Below are positions 25,570-34,424 of a stretch of DNA of 64,000 bases, in pieces (position 1 is the stretch's first letter; each line of letters begins with the position of its first letter). Where the stretch lies: NCBI RefSeq assembly GCF_900240315.1, contig NZ_OEPZ01000001.1, positions 186,001-250,000 on the forward strand. Direction: 5' to 3'. A program made the position numbers and the translations under genes. The notes under the pieces were generated by a model. It was not told where the DNA came from, ran no database searches, and saw nothing but the letters and a program-made list of their open reading frames with translations. The stretch is from Dorea phocaeensis. Lineage in GTDB: Bacteria > Bacillota > Clostridia > Lachnospirales > Lachnospiraceae.

Positions 25570-26823
25570 ATGGATATAAAACCATTTGAATCGAAAGTAT
25601 GGTTGAGTTCACCGACCATGCACGGAGAAGAATTGGAGTATGTAAAAGAAGCGTATGAAACAAATTGGATGTCAACAGTTGGAGCGAATATCGATGAGTC
25701 TGAACGGATCGTTTGCGAAAAAGTAGGGTGTAACTATGCAGTAGCACTTACTTGTGGGACTGCAGCGTTACATATGGCTGTAAAATTAGCAGGCGTAAAA
25801 CAAGGAGATAGAGTTTTTTGCTCCGATATGACTTTTGATGCAACGGTAAATCCGATAGTGTATGAAGGTGGTATTCCGGTATTTATTGATACAGAATACG
25901 ATACGTGGAATATGGACCCAGTTGCACTGGAGAAAGCGTTTGAGTTGTATCCGGAAGTGAAAGTAGTAGTCGTGGTACATCTCTATGGGGTTCCGGCAAA
26001 AATGGATAAGATTCGAGAAATCTGTAAAAGACATAATGCGGTGATTATTGAAGATGCAGCAGAGTCTTTTGGAGCGACTTATAAAGGTGTACAGACAGGA
26101 ACTTTAGGTTCTTATAATTGTATTAGTTTTAATGGAAACAAGATTATTACAGGATCAGCGGGTGGAATGCTTCTTACAGATGATAAAGAGGCTGCTGAAA
26201 AGGTGAGAAAATGGTCAACACAGTCCAGAGAAAACGCGCCGTGGTATCAGCACGAAGAGTTGGGATACAATTACAGAATGAGTAATGTGATTGCGGGAGT
26301 AGTTAGAGGGCAGTTACCATATCTTGAGGAGCATGTGGCACAGAAGAAAGCTATCTATATGAGATACAAAGAAGGGTTCAAGGATCTTCCGGTCAGCATG
26401 AACCCATATGATGAAGAGAACAGTGAGCCGAACTTCTGGTTGTCTTGCATGGTGATTCATCCAGAAGCAATGTGTAAACAGGTTCGTGGGGAACAGGAAG
26501 CACTCTATCTTAGCGAGCCAGGAAAAAGTTGTCCGACAGAAATATTAGAGACTTTAGCAAAATATAATGCAGAAGGACGTCCAGTATGGAAGCCGATGCA
26601 CATGCAGCCGATTTACAGAATGAATCCGTTTGTAACAAGAGAAGGAGATGGAAGAGCGAAGACTAATGCATATATTGCAGGAGGAGCAGTTGGAAAAGAT
26701 GGGAAACCGTTGGATGTGGGAATGGATCTTTTCCATAGAGGATTATGCCTGCCAAGTGACAATAAGATGACACCGGAGCAGCAGGATATGATTATTGAAA
26801 TGGTTAGAGCTTGTTTTGAGTAA
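25570..26823 (+). CDS. DegT/DnrJ/EryC1-family sugar aminotransferase (PglE-like)
   Basis: 417-residue PLP enzyme. The internal aldimine Lys is K191 in SFNGNKIITGSAGGM, with D162 in IIEDAAESFGA holding the pyridine nitrogen. It would aminate the 4-keto sugar produced by the preceding dehydratase; the two genes are one base apart. In the Pgl pathway the next step is acetylation by a PglD-type acyltransferase, and two NeuD/PglD-like genes lie farther along the locus (44484 and 49507). The C-terminal half has an extra WKPMHMQPIYRMNPF segment typical of PglE/PseC-like members. Composition starts to become AT-richer here. Confidence 0.9.
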   Translation: MDIKPFESKVWLSSPTMHGEELEYVKEAYETNWMSTVGANIDESERIVCEKVGCNYAVALTCGTAALHMAVKLAGVKQGDRVFCSDMTFDATVNPIVYEGGIPVFIDTEYDTWNMDPVALEKAFELYPEVKVVVVVHLYGVPAKMDKIREICKRHNAVIIEDAAESFGATYKGVQTGTLGSYNCISFNGNKIITGSAGGMLLTDDKEAAEKVRKWSTQSRENAPWYQHEELGYNYRMSNVIAGVVRGQLPYLEEHVAQKKAIYMRYKEGFKDLPVSMNPYDEENSEPNFWLSCMVIHPEAMCKQVRGEQEALYLSEPGKSCPTEILETLAKYNAEGRPVWKPMHMQPIYRMNPFVTREGDGRAKTNAYIAGGAVGKDGKPLDVGMDLFHRGLCLPSDNKMTPEQQDMIIEMVRACFE

Positions 26824-26834
26824 TGGGAGAGAAT

Positions 26835-27587
26835 ATGAAAAAAAAACAGGGTGAAAATAGTGTACATATTAGAGTTGAGCGCAAATGTGGGTTTTATGAA
26901 AAATATGCGAAACGTTTAATAGATATTGTATGTTCTTTGGCGGCGATTCTTGTATTTGGTTGGCTATATATTATCGTAGCAATATTAGTTCGAATAAAGT
27001 TAGGTTCACCGATATTATTTAAACAGCCAAGACCAGGGAAAATTGATTCAAAAACAGGACAAGAAAAAATATTTTATATGTACAAATTTCGGTCTATGTC
27101 AGATGAAACAGATAGTGATGGGAATCTACTACCGGATGAAGCGCGTCTTGGGAAATTTGGAAAAACACTTAGAGCAACTTCGCTAGATGAATTGCCAGAA
27201 GCGTTCAATATCCTCAAGGGGGATATGAGCATCATAGGACCCAGGCCTCAACTTGTTAGAGATATGGTGTTTATGACAAATGAGCAGAGAATGCGCCATA
27301 TAGTAAAACCTGGTCTTAGTGGACTTGCACAGGTAAATGGAAGAAATGATATTAGTTGGGAAGAAAAATTGAATTGGGATCTGAAGTATATAGAAAAAAT
27401 AAGTTTCAGAGGTGATATAAAAATTATATTTAAAACGGTTTTCAAAGCACTTGTAAAACAAGAGGGGATTACAGATGGTGATATGGCAACAGCGTATGAT
27501 TACGGAGATTGGTTGCTTAAAACAGGGAAAGTAACAAAAGAAGACTATGATGAGAAACAGAATGTAGCAAAACGATTACTGCGGTAA
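26835..27587 (+). CDS. Monotopic phosphoglycosyl transferase (PglC/WbaP-type initiating sugar transferase)
   Basis: 250-residue initiating enzyme that moves a phosphosugar from a UDP-sugar to undecaprenyl phosphate at the inner face of the membrane. It has one re-entrant N-terminal hydrophobic segment (LIDIVCSLAAILVFGWLYII), then KQPRPGK, MYKFRSM, the catalytic Asp-Glu in ATSLDELPEAFNILKGDMS, and IGPRPQL. ATG 26835 is preferred, with GGGAGAG just before it; an in-frame ATG at 26823 overlaps the previous stop and has no ribosome binding site. This is the first gene of the AT-rich block. Confidence 0.92.
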   Translation: MKKKQGENSVHIRVERKCGFYEKYAKRLIDIVCSLAAILVFGWLYIIVAILVRIKLGSPILFKQPRPGKIDSKTGQEKIFYMYKFRSMSDETDSDGNLLPDEARLGKFGKTLRATSLDELPEAFNILKGDMSIIGPRPQLVRDMVFMTNEQRMRHIVKPGLSGLAQVNGRNDISWEEKLNWDLKYIEKISFRGDIKIIFKTVFKALVKQEGITDGDMATAYDYGDWLLKTGKVTKEDYDEKQNVAKRLLR

Positions 27588-27865
27588 TGGAAAATAAGGG
27601 ATGAAAAGGCTATGTTATTACAAAATACTTGGTATCTATAATAATCATAAGATATTCTGAATAATTGGACTTCACGAAATGCCAGATTTATTTATGATGA
27701 TAAGTGGTATAGAAATTTGGTATATGAAACAGCATTTTAGAATTGATTAGAGAAAAATATATTGACTGAAGTAGAGGTAAAATAAAAGCAAATTTTTTAA
27801 TAGATAGTTAAAAAAAGAATGTTTAAAAGTTAAAAATCAAAGTAAAGGATAGGTAATGTGGAATA
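27588..27865 (+). other. AT-rich spacer with traces of a decayed gene
   Basis: 278 bp without an intact gene. One frame (27666-27730) reads WTSRNARFIYDDKWYRNLVY before meeting a stop, a coding-like text interrupted by stops on both sides, so it may be the remains of a glycosyltransferase. No clear promoter or terminator was seen. It lies next to a rearranged glycosyltransferase gene. Confidence 0.4.
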
Positions 27866-28783
27866 ATGATAGAGTTTAGAGTGTTTCAATTAGAACAAAA
27901 TATGGGACATGGAGTTGCGCGTAGAAAAGGCTTAGAAGAATGTAAAAACAGTCTTGTTGCATTGATGGACTCAGATGATATCAGTTTACCTAATCGATTT
28001 GAATGTCAGTTAGAAGCATTTTATAAACATCCGGAGTTAAGTATTGTTGGAGGACAAATATCAGAATTTATTGGAAGTCAAGATAATATTACTGGTATAC
28101 GCATTGTTCCAGAAACAGATCATAATATCAAAAAATATATGAAAAAACGTTGTCCAATGAATCAGGTTAGCGTGATGTTTAAAAAAGAAGAAGTGCAAAA
28201 AGTTGGAGGGTATATAGATTGGTATTGTGAAGAAGACTATTACTTATGGACTCGTATGGCATTAGGAGGGTGCACATTTTTTAATGTACCTGAAGTGTTA
28301 GTGAATGTCAGAGTTGGAGATGAAATGAGTGCCAGGCGAGGAGGTATAAAATACTTCTTGAGTGAGGCGAAGATGCAAAAATATTTATATAAAAACAATA
28401 TTACTGGTCCTTTTACATATTTGTATAATCTAGTTATTAGATTTTTAGGTGAGGTAGTTGTGCCAAGCAAATTACGAGTAAAGCTATTCAGACTATTTCG
28501 TAAAAAGGCGGATTCAATAGATCAATCACATCATATTAAAGAAAGAAAAACTATAATAAAAAGAAAGGACTATCTACCATTTTCGGTTTCAATATGTGTT
28601 TATGGTGGTGATAATGCAGCTTGGTTTGATGAAGCGATGGGCAGTATTGTTAATCAGACAATACAACCACAAGAAATTGTATTAGTGATAGATGGGCCTG
28701 TTCCAGATTCGATTCAAAATGTTATAACAAAATATGAAATGATGTGTAAATCGTTAGGAGGGAAAAGTGAAAATGGAAAGTAA
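27866..28783 (+). CDS. Rearranged (apparently circularly permuted) family-2 glycosyltransferase
   Basis: 305 residues. The protein opens in mid-fold, at FQLEQNMGHGVARRKGLEEC, the segment that normally follows the first 60-65 residues of this GT2 group. It continues through the DSDD metal motif, MKKRCPMNQVSVMFKK, EEDYYLWTRMALGG and the usual C-terminus at about residue 220. After a linker it then has SVSICVYGGDNAAWFDEAMG and QPQEIVLVIDGPVPDS, which is the normal N-terminus of the same group, ending at VITKYEMMCKSLG. The two parts add up to one complete enzyme in swapped order. The ribosome binding site is weak (GGATAGG about 10 bases before the ATG). It may be an active permutant or a relic of two adjacent copies. 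Confidence 0.75.
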   Translation: MIEFRVFQLEQNMGHGVARRKGLEECKNSLVALMDSDDISLPNRFECQLEAFYKHPELSIVGGQISEFIGSQDNITGIRIVPETDHNIKKYMKKRCPMNQVSVMFKKEEVQKVGGYIDWYCEEDYYLWTRMALGGCTFFNVPEVLVNVRVGDEMSARRGGIKYFLSEAKMQKYLYKNNITGPFTYLYNLVIRFLGEVVVPSKLRVKLFRLFRKKADSIDQSHHIKERKTIIKRKDYLPFSVSICVYGGDNAAWFDEAMGSIVNQTIQPQEIVLVIDGPVPDSIQNVITKYEMMCKSLGGKSENGK

Positions 28784-29201
28784 AAAGTATAAAGTTGGAT
28801 ACACAACGGGGGTTTATGATATGTTCCATATAGGACACTTAAATATATTAAAACGTGCAAAAGAACAATGTGAATATTTAGTGGTTGGGGTATCAACGGA
28901 TGAGGTTGTACAAAACTATAAACATAAAAAGCCGGTTATTCCTTTTGAAGAACGGATGGAAATTGTGAAAGCAATAAGATATGTAGATAAGGTAGTGGCG
29001 CAAACATCGATGGATAAAATGGAAGCATGGGAAAAAATACATTTTGATGCTTTGTTTCATGGTGATGATTGGAAAGATTCTAACATGTATATCGAACTTG
29101 AAAAAAAATTAAAAGAGCAAGGTGTACATATGGTGTTCTTACCACACACCGATGGTACATCATCAACATTATTAACGGAGAAACTATATAGTATAAAATG
29201 A
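28767..29201 (+). CDS. Cytidylyltransferase-family nucleotidyltransferase (TagD-like)
   Basis: 144-residue nucleotidyltransferase with GVYDMFHIGHLNILKRAKE, including the HxGH motif near residue 20, and TDGTSSTLLTEKL in place of the RTEGISTT motif of TagD. The family makes CDP-glycerol, CDP-ribitol-type or related activated groups. Because a LicD-type transferase follows two genes later, it may supply the activated alcohol that LicD transfers (inference). The GTG at 28767 and the ATG at 28773 are both possible, with GGAGGG at 28757-28762. It overlaps the previous gene by 17 bases. Confidence 0.8.
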   Translation: MKMESKKYKVGYTTGVYDMFHIGHLNILKRAKEQCEYLVVGVSTDEVVQNYKHKKPVIPFEERMEIVKAIRYVDKVVAQTSMDKMEAWEKIHFDALFHGDDWKDSNMYIELEKKLKEQGVHMVFLPHTDGTSSTLLTEKLYSIK

Positions 29202-30382
29202 TTAAAATAATAGACGAAAAGCAGTGCTGTGGATGTGGGGCGTGTAAAGAAGTATGTCCTGTACAATGTATAACTATGAAGGAAGGGTCACTAGGACATT
29301 TATTTCCAGTAGTTAATGAAAATGAATGTATTAGTTGTAACAAATGCGAAAAAGTTTGTCCAATTATAAATCCAATAAAGAATACTGAAGTTAATCAAAG
29401 TGTTTATGCGTCTTATGCAAAGGATGATACAATAAGAAAAGGTGGTTCTTCTGGTGGTATGTTTGGTACATTCGCAAGTTTTTTATTAAAGAAGCAATAT
29501 CTAGTCTACGGAGCCTCGTTTGATGAAAAATTTAATTTAAGTTGTACTGTGGCAAAAAGAGAATTAGAATTAAAGCCCTTGATGAAATCAAAATATTTGC
29601 AGAGTGATATGTCTGGAAAATATAAAGAAATAGAAGAAAACTTGAAAAATGGAAGAAAAATTCTTTTTGTATCAACGCCATGCCAGGTAGTCGCCTTGAA
29701 AAATTATCTTGGAAAAGAATATGAAAATTTGATTACAATTGATTTCTTTTGTCACGGTGTTCCTAGTCAAAAATTTTTTGATAAATGTTTAAGGTTTGAC
29801 GAAAAATTACATAGGATTAAGATTTTCGATTATCAATTTAGAACAAAAATTAGAAATGGTTCTACGCCACATTATTTTACTATTAAGTATAAAAAAGGTA
29901 ATAAAATAGCAGAAAAAAGCAAATTATACTTTGATTCATCTTTTTATGCAGCATTTCAAAAATATATTTGTTTGAGAGAATCTTGCTATGAATGTATTTT
30001 TTCTACAAGAGAAAGGGCGTCTGATATTACAATTGCAGATTTTCACGATATTAATAAGTATATTAAAGAGATTGATAGATTTGCTGGTTGTTCTACAGTG
30101 ATAATTAATACACTAAAAGGGGAAAGATTGTGGAAAGGTTGTAACCATCAATTGGAAACGTGGGAGTTTAATCTACAAAATTTGATTGACGATGGGGTGG
30201 TTTTTGCGGGGGGGACTCAAAGACCAAAGAATCGAGATGAATTTATAGGTGACTATAACAATCTGAAGTTTGATGATTTTGCAAAAAAGTGGATGAATTC
30301 TAAAAAATATTGGAAACATAGAATTTATTACATGCTACCAAAGAGTGTAAGAAATAGTATTAAAAGATTTTTAGGGGTATAA
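29198..30382 (+). CDS. Coenzyme F420 hydrogenase/dehydrogenase beta-subunit-like iron-sulfur protein
   Basis: 394 residues. An N-terminal double ferredoxin motif CCGCGACKEVCP and CISCNKCEKVCP is followed by the FrhB N- and C-terminal domains, with GGSSGGMFG, STPCQVVALKNYL and FFCHGVPSQ. Such proteins are frequent in polysaccharide loci of anaerobes, commonly next to a polysaccharide pyruvyl transferase, but their reaction is not settled. No pyruvyl transferase gene is present here. The start overlaps the previous stop by four bases (ATGA). Confidence 0.82.
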   Translation: MIKIIDEKQCCGCGACKEVCPVQCITMKEGSLGHLFPVVNENECISCNKCEKVCPIINPIKNTEVNQSVYASYAKDDTIRKGGSSGGMFGTFASFLLKKQYLVYGASFDEKFNLSCTVAKRELELKPLMKSKYLQSDMSGKYKEIEENLKNGRKILFVSTPCQVVALKNYLGKEYENLITIDFFCHGVPSQKFFDKCLRFDEKLHRIKIFDYQFRTKIRNGSTPHYFTIKYKKGNKIAEKSKLYFDSSFYAAFQKYICLRESCYECIFSTRERASDITIADFHDINKYIKEIDRFAGCSTVIINTLKGERLWKGCNHQLETWEFNLQNLIDDGVVFAGGTQRPKNRDEFIGDYNNLKFDDFAKKWMNSKKYWKHRIYYMLPKSVRNSIKRFLGV

Positions 30383-30385
30383 CTT

Positions 30386-31267
30386 ATGAAATATATGAGA
30401 GAGTGTTTAGACACCCAATATGGATTTTTAGAATTACAGGATAAGATTTTAGAAATTGCCGTGGATGTAGATGGAATATGTAGGGAGAATAGTATTAACT
30501 ATCGACTTATGGGAGGATCTGCATTAGGTGCTAAACGACATGGAGGATTCATTCCATGGGATGATGATTTAGACATTTTCATGACACCGGATGAATATGA
30601 AAAATTTCGAGAAGTTTTTAACGAAAAAGGGAATCATGAAAAGTATTATCTCCAGGAATGGGGAGCAATTGATGGAATGGTTACAATCTCAAAAATAAGA
30701 ATGAATAACACAACATATATAGAAGAGGCTTTGAAAAACTGGGATATTCATCATGGAATTTATATTGATATTTTTATTTTACATACATGTCCTAATAGTA
30801 AAGTTCAGCAAATGTGGCAGTGCTTATGGGCAAAATATGTCATTATGAAAGGACTTGCTATTAGAGGGTACAACAGAAGAAAGGGGATTCTAGGACTTGT
30901 GTTAAAAGTTATGGCAAAAATGCCGGATAAGTTTTTAGTAAAGTATGGATTAGAACAAGTATATAAATATAGAAATAAAAAAACTGATTTTTATTGTAAT
31001 TTTATGGGAAAAGCTGTCTTTAATAATGCGATATACAAAAAAGAATATTTTGAAACAACAGAATATGTTCCTTTTGAAAAGGTACAGTTGAAAGTACCAG
31101 TTAAACTACATGATTTCTTAACAGATCGGTTTGGCGATTATATGGTACCACCATCTCTAGATAGAATAAAATGGGAACAACATGCGGAAAGTTGGGATAC
31201 AGATAAAGATTTTAGAGAAGTTTTATATCATTGTAAAACATTTAAAGATGAAATAAGGTTAATTTAA
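30386..31267 (+). CDS. LicD-family phosphotransferase
   Basis: 293-residue LicD-type enzyme. The family moves phosphocholine or related phospho-alcohols from a CDP donor onto a glycan. The diagnostic motif LMGGSALGAKRHGGFIPWDDDLDIFM with three Asp (near residues 48-65) is intact, and the C-terminal HDFLTDRFGDYMVPP region is typical. With the nucleotidyltransferase two genes upstream it would add a charged side group to the repeat unit. No licA/licB choline genes are seen, so the group is not necessarily choline. Confidence 0.88.
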   Translation: MKYMRECLDTQYGFLELQDKILEIAVDVDGICRENSINYRLMGGSALGAKRHGGFIPWDDDLDIFMTPDEYEKFREVFNEKGNHEKYYLQEWGAIDGMVTISKIRMNNTTYIEEALKNWDIHHGIYIDIFILHTCPNSKVQQMWQCLWAKYVIMKGLAIRGYNRRKGILGLVLKVMAKMPDKFLVKYGLEQVYKYRNKKTDFYCNFMGKAVFNNAIYKKEYFETTEYVPFEKVQLKVPVKLHDFLTDRFGDYMVPPSLDRIKWEQHAESWDTDKDFREVLYHCKTFKDEIRLI

Positions 31268-31395
31268 GTAATAAGCGAGAATAATCTGTTTTGATAAGAT
31301 AAAAGTCTTTCAATGTAGTAAAGTCTATGTTAAGAAAGGTTACATTTAAAGTGTTTATGAATAAAACCGAAGATTTGATTAAGGAGAATTATAGA

Positions 31396-32166
31396 ATGGT
31401 TGAAGTATTAATTGCGACAATGAATCAAGAAGATTATTCAATACTTGAAAGAATGAATATATCCTCTAATGCTTTAGTGGGAAATCAGTGTAATCGAAAT
31501 GCGATAGAACATATTACTTTTCGGGGGCATGATGTTACATTTTATTCTTTTTCAGAGAGAGGGGTTGGTCTTAACAGAAATAATACGCTTATGAGATCCA
31601 AAGCGGATATTTGTATTTTTGCAGATGATGATATGGTGTTTTATGATAATTATGAGCAAATAATTAATAAAGTTTTTGAAGAGATTCCAGATGCGGATGT
31701 TTTATGTTTAAATATTGATGATGAACCCAGAATACGGTCTGTTAACAAAGCAGTATCTAGAGTGCGATGGTATAATTATGGTCGTTATGGGGCGGCAAGA
31801 ATTGCTATACGAAGAAAACCAGTAATTGAAAATGGTATATTTTTCAATCTATCTTTTGGGGGTGGTGCGGAGTACTCACAAGGGGAGGATACTTTATTTT
31901 TGTTTGAATGTTTAAAAAAAGGGTTACATGTATATTCGGTACCAGTTACTGTCGCGAGACTGATTGAATGTAGGGAATCAACATGGTTTAAAGGTTATAC
32001 AGATAAGTTTTTCTTTGATAAAGGAGTGTACTATGCGTGCTTACATTTTTCACTCTCATGGTTGTTAGGATTGCGTTTTTGCATAAAGTATCGTAAACGG
32101 TACAAAGATCAATTTTCATGGTTGCATGCATATCGAAAATTAATCGAGGGGATGAAAAGCGTATAA
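31396..32166 (+). CDS. Glycosyltransferase, family-2-like
   Basis: 256 residues starting MVEVLIATMNQEDYSI, the usual first strand of a GT-A fold, with ADICIFADDDMVFYDNY as DxD-type metal motif (near residue 75) and GGGAEYSQGEDTLFLFECLKKG later. ATG 31396 is chosen because AAGGAG (31381-31386) is 9 bases upstream and the protein begins at the conserved strand; the frame stays open to 31327 but without a ribosome binding site. Donor and acceptor are unknown. Confidence 0.82.
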   Translation: MVEVLIATMNQEDYSILERMNISSNALVGNQCNRNAIEHITFRGHDVTFYSFSERGVGLNRNNTLMRSKADICIFADDDMVFYDNYEQIINKVFEEIPDADVLCLNIDDEPRIRSVNKAVSRVRWYNYGRYGAARIAIRRKPVIENGIFFNLSFGGGAEYSQGEDTLFLFECLKKGLHVYSVPVTVARLIECRESTWFKGYTDKFFFDKGVYYACLHFSLSWLLGLRFCIKYRKRYKDQFSWLHAYRKLIEGMKSV

Positions 32167-32239
32167 GGTATCATGCTTTTGGAAAATTTAGTAAGCACCC
32201 AATGAAGAATAGATGAAATTAAGAAAGTGATTTTAGATT

Positions 32240-33469
32240 ATGAAAAAAAATATAGCACATTACATTATTTTTTATTGGCTATTTTTATTAATTTGGCAAA
32301 ATGTTTTTACAAGTTCATTGAGGGGAAGCGCCGATACAATTATAAAGTTACTATTGTTAGTATATTTGAGTATCGGTTTTATTAATAATAGTGGGTTGAA
32401 GATTCGGAAATGTGGAATTATATTGGTATTTATATTTATTAGTACTATGATTTTTTCTTTAGTGCTAAATGATTTACTTTCTCCATATTTTGGCTTTGAC
32501 ATTATTTTGTATTATGCTTTCCCTTGTGTATATGTATTTTTCTGCTATTCCATGGGAAATACACTTAAGTTGGATTCGTATGAATTTAGAATAGTCAATA
32601 AAATAGTAATTTTAGTTGCTTTGATTGGGGTTTTATATACACTGATATTTGAAAAAGATCAGTTTATCTCAGCATTGAATGCGACAAATGGCTATGGTAA
32701 TGAGTTACATGGATTTTTTTCTAGTATGTATGAGTTTGCATTATATTTATTTTATGCGATTACATGCTGTATCAGGGAAATTGATGATTGTTCTACAAAT
32801 GGAAAACGCAAAAAATGGTATTATTACCCACTTATTGGAGTTTTCTTTTTTACAATGATATTAACATTCAGCAGAACGGCAATTATAAGTTGTGTTACTT
32901 ATTTGTTTATCTATTCTTTAATGAATAAACAATCAAAAGTAAGAAAACTAGTTATTCTTGGAGCCATCGTAATTATTATCTTATATTTTACGGTTCCACG
33001 GATAGGAGAATATGTTTTTGAAACTATATGGAAAAGTGGTATTTCGAATTCGCGAGAAAGATTATATGCTTCTGCTGTGGATTATTATAGGAGTGGGACA
33101 ATGGTTGAAAAGATTTTTGGTAAGGGGATTGGTGAAACAAGAAATTTCTTTAAAGAGGTAGATGGGTTTGCATCGATACATAATGGATATCTTCAAATTT
33201 TGATTTATTATGGTTGGATAGGAATAAGTTGGATTGTTGTGATGACGATAGCACAAATTAAAAAAATTATTAAATGTAGTTATTATGATAAAATGTTAGC
33301 GGTTGAATCATTTGCATTTTTGACAGTAGCTTTATTAACAATGATGCCAACAACAGTTATTATTTTTAATTCGTCAATAGATGCTTTCTTTTTAACTTCC
33401 TTTATGATTGTTTTACCTAGATACAGGATGAATAATGCCATTTATTTTTCAAGGTTTTCAAAGGAGTAA
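32240..33469 (+). CDS. wzy: O-antigen/capsule polymerase, Wzy-like
   Basis: 409-residue protein with about 11 membrane segments and a large external loop containing NGYGNELHGFFSS, then FGKGIGETRNFFKEV and IHNGYLQILIYYGWIGI, a pattern shared by Wzy polymerases and O-antigen ligases. It would join lipid-linked repeat units outside the membrane. It is the only polymerase candidate in the locus, and a Wzx flippase lies downstream, so a Wzx/Wzy pathway is likely. As usual for Wzy, sequence similarity is low, so the call rests on topology and context. Confidence 0.82.
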   Translation: MKKNIAHYIIFYWLFLLIWQNVFTSSLRGSADTIIKLLLLVYLSIGFINNSGLKIRKCGIILVFIFISTMIFSLVLNDLLSPYFGFDIILYYAFPCVYVFFCYSMGNTLKLDSYEFRIVNKIVILVALIGVLYTLIFEKDQFISALNATNGYGNELHGFFSSMYEFALYLFYAITCCIREIDDCSTNGKRKKWYYYPLIGVFFFTMILTFSRTAIISCVTYLFIYSLMNKQSKVRKLVILGAIVIIILYFTVPRIGEYVFETIWKSGISNSRERLYASAVDYYRSGTMVEKIFGKGIGETRNFFKEVDGFASIHNGYLQILIYYGWIGISWIVVMTIAQIKKIIKCSYYDKMLAVESFAFLTVALLTMMPTTVIIFNSSIDAFFLTSFMIVLPRYRMNNAIYFSRFSKE

Positions 33470-33476
33470 TGTTATT

Positions 33477-34424
33477 ATGCAAGATAAGAATTATTTATTG
33501 ACTACTGTTCATACAAGATATTTAAAAGGGATAGCTATATTATTTGTATTAGTTAGCCACATAGGTAATTACTCTGGTAAAACATGGTTTACTCCACTTG
33601 GGGGAATCGGAGTTTCTATATTTTTGTTTTGTTCAGGGTTTGGCTTGATGAGTTCATACAAAAAAAAAGGCTTAAGTCGTTTTTGGATAAAAAAAATATA
33701 TGCAGTTTATATACCATTTGTAATTATTGAGACAGTAGCAGCTTGTTTTTTGCGTGTTAATATACGAGATTATTTTTTAGATATTTTATTGTTAAAGACA
33801 CTTAATCCATATGAATGGTATATGCAGTATATAGTGATATGTTATTTGATTTTTTTCTTTGTTTGTCGATTTTTTCATAATAAGACGGCGCGTTATAGTA
33901 TATGGGGAACATTTTCGGTTGCATCTTTTGTAATTTGTGGGAATTTGCAGGGAGAACAATGCTTATCTTTTTTAGGTGGGATTTATGCTGCAGAACATAT
34001 AAATACTTTGAAATCTTATAATAAGAAGAAAAAAATAGTAATAGGTTTTTCATTATTTGTTATTGCAATTTTGTTTCTTTTACTTAAGCAGACAGAATTT
34101 TTGCGTCAACAATCACACTATATAGTGACATTGTTAAATTTACTTATAAAAAGTAGCGCTATGTTAGGAACAGTTTTTGTTACGGATTCTTTTAGAAGAA
34201 TTAAAATGTTCAGATTTTTAGGAGGTATTTCTTATTTTTTATATTTGATTCATGCACATTTAATGTGGATTATAGCACAAAATCTTACCGAGAATTATCT
34301 AATAAATATAGCTGTATTTACAGCAGTGAGTGTGATATTGTCATGGATGTTTGATCGACTTATGAAGAAAATAAAAGAAAAGGGGAAAAATGATGACACC
34401 CAAGGTATTAGTTTTAAGCAATGA
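33477..34424 (+). CDS. Acyltransferase, family 3 (membrane O-acetyltransferase)
   Basis: 315-residue membrane protein of the acyltransferase-3 family, starting near HTRYLKGIAILFVLVSHIG (with the family His) and GIGVSIFLFCSGFGLM, then about ten hydrophobic segments. It would O-acetylate a sugar of the capsule on the membrane. ATG 33477 is preferred, with AAGGAG at 33461-33466; an earlier ATG at 33435 lies inside the polymerase gene. The 3' end overlaps the next gene by 35 bases. Confidence 0.87.
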   Translation: MQDKNYLLTTVHTRYLKGIAILFVLVSHIGNYSGKTWFTPLGGIGVSIFLFCSGFGLMSSYKKKGLSRFWIKKIYAVYIPFVIIETVAACFLRVNIRDYFLDILLLKTLNPYEWYMQYIVICYLIFFFVCRFFHNKTARYSIWGTFSVASFVICGNLQGEQCLSFLGGIYAAEHINTLKSYNKKKKIVIGFSLFVIAILFLLLKQTEFLRQQSHYIVTLLNLLIKSSAMLGTVFVTDSFRRIKMFRFLGGISYFLYLIHAHLMWIIAQNLTENYLINIAVFTAVSVILSWMFDRLMKKIKEKGKNDDTQGISFKQ

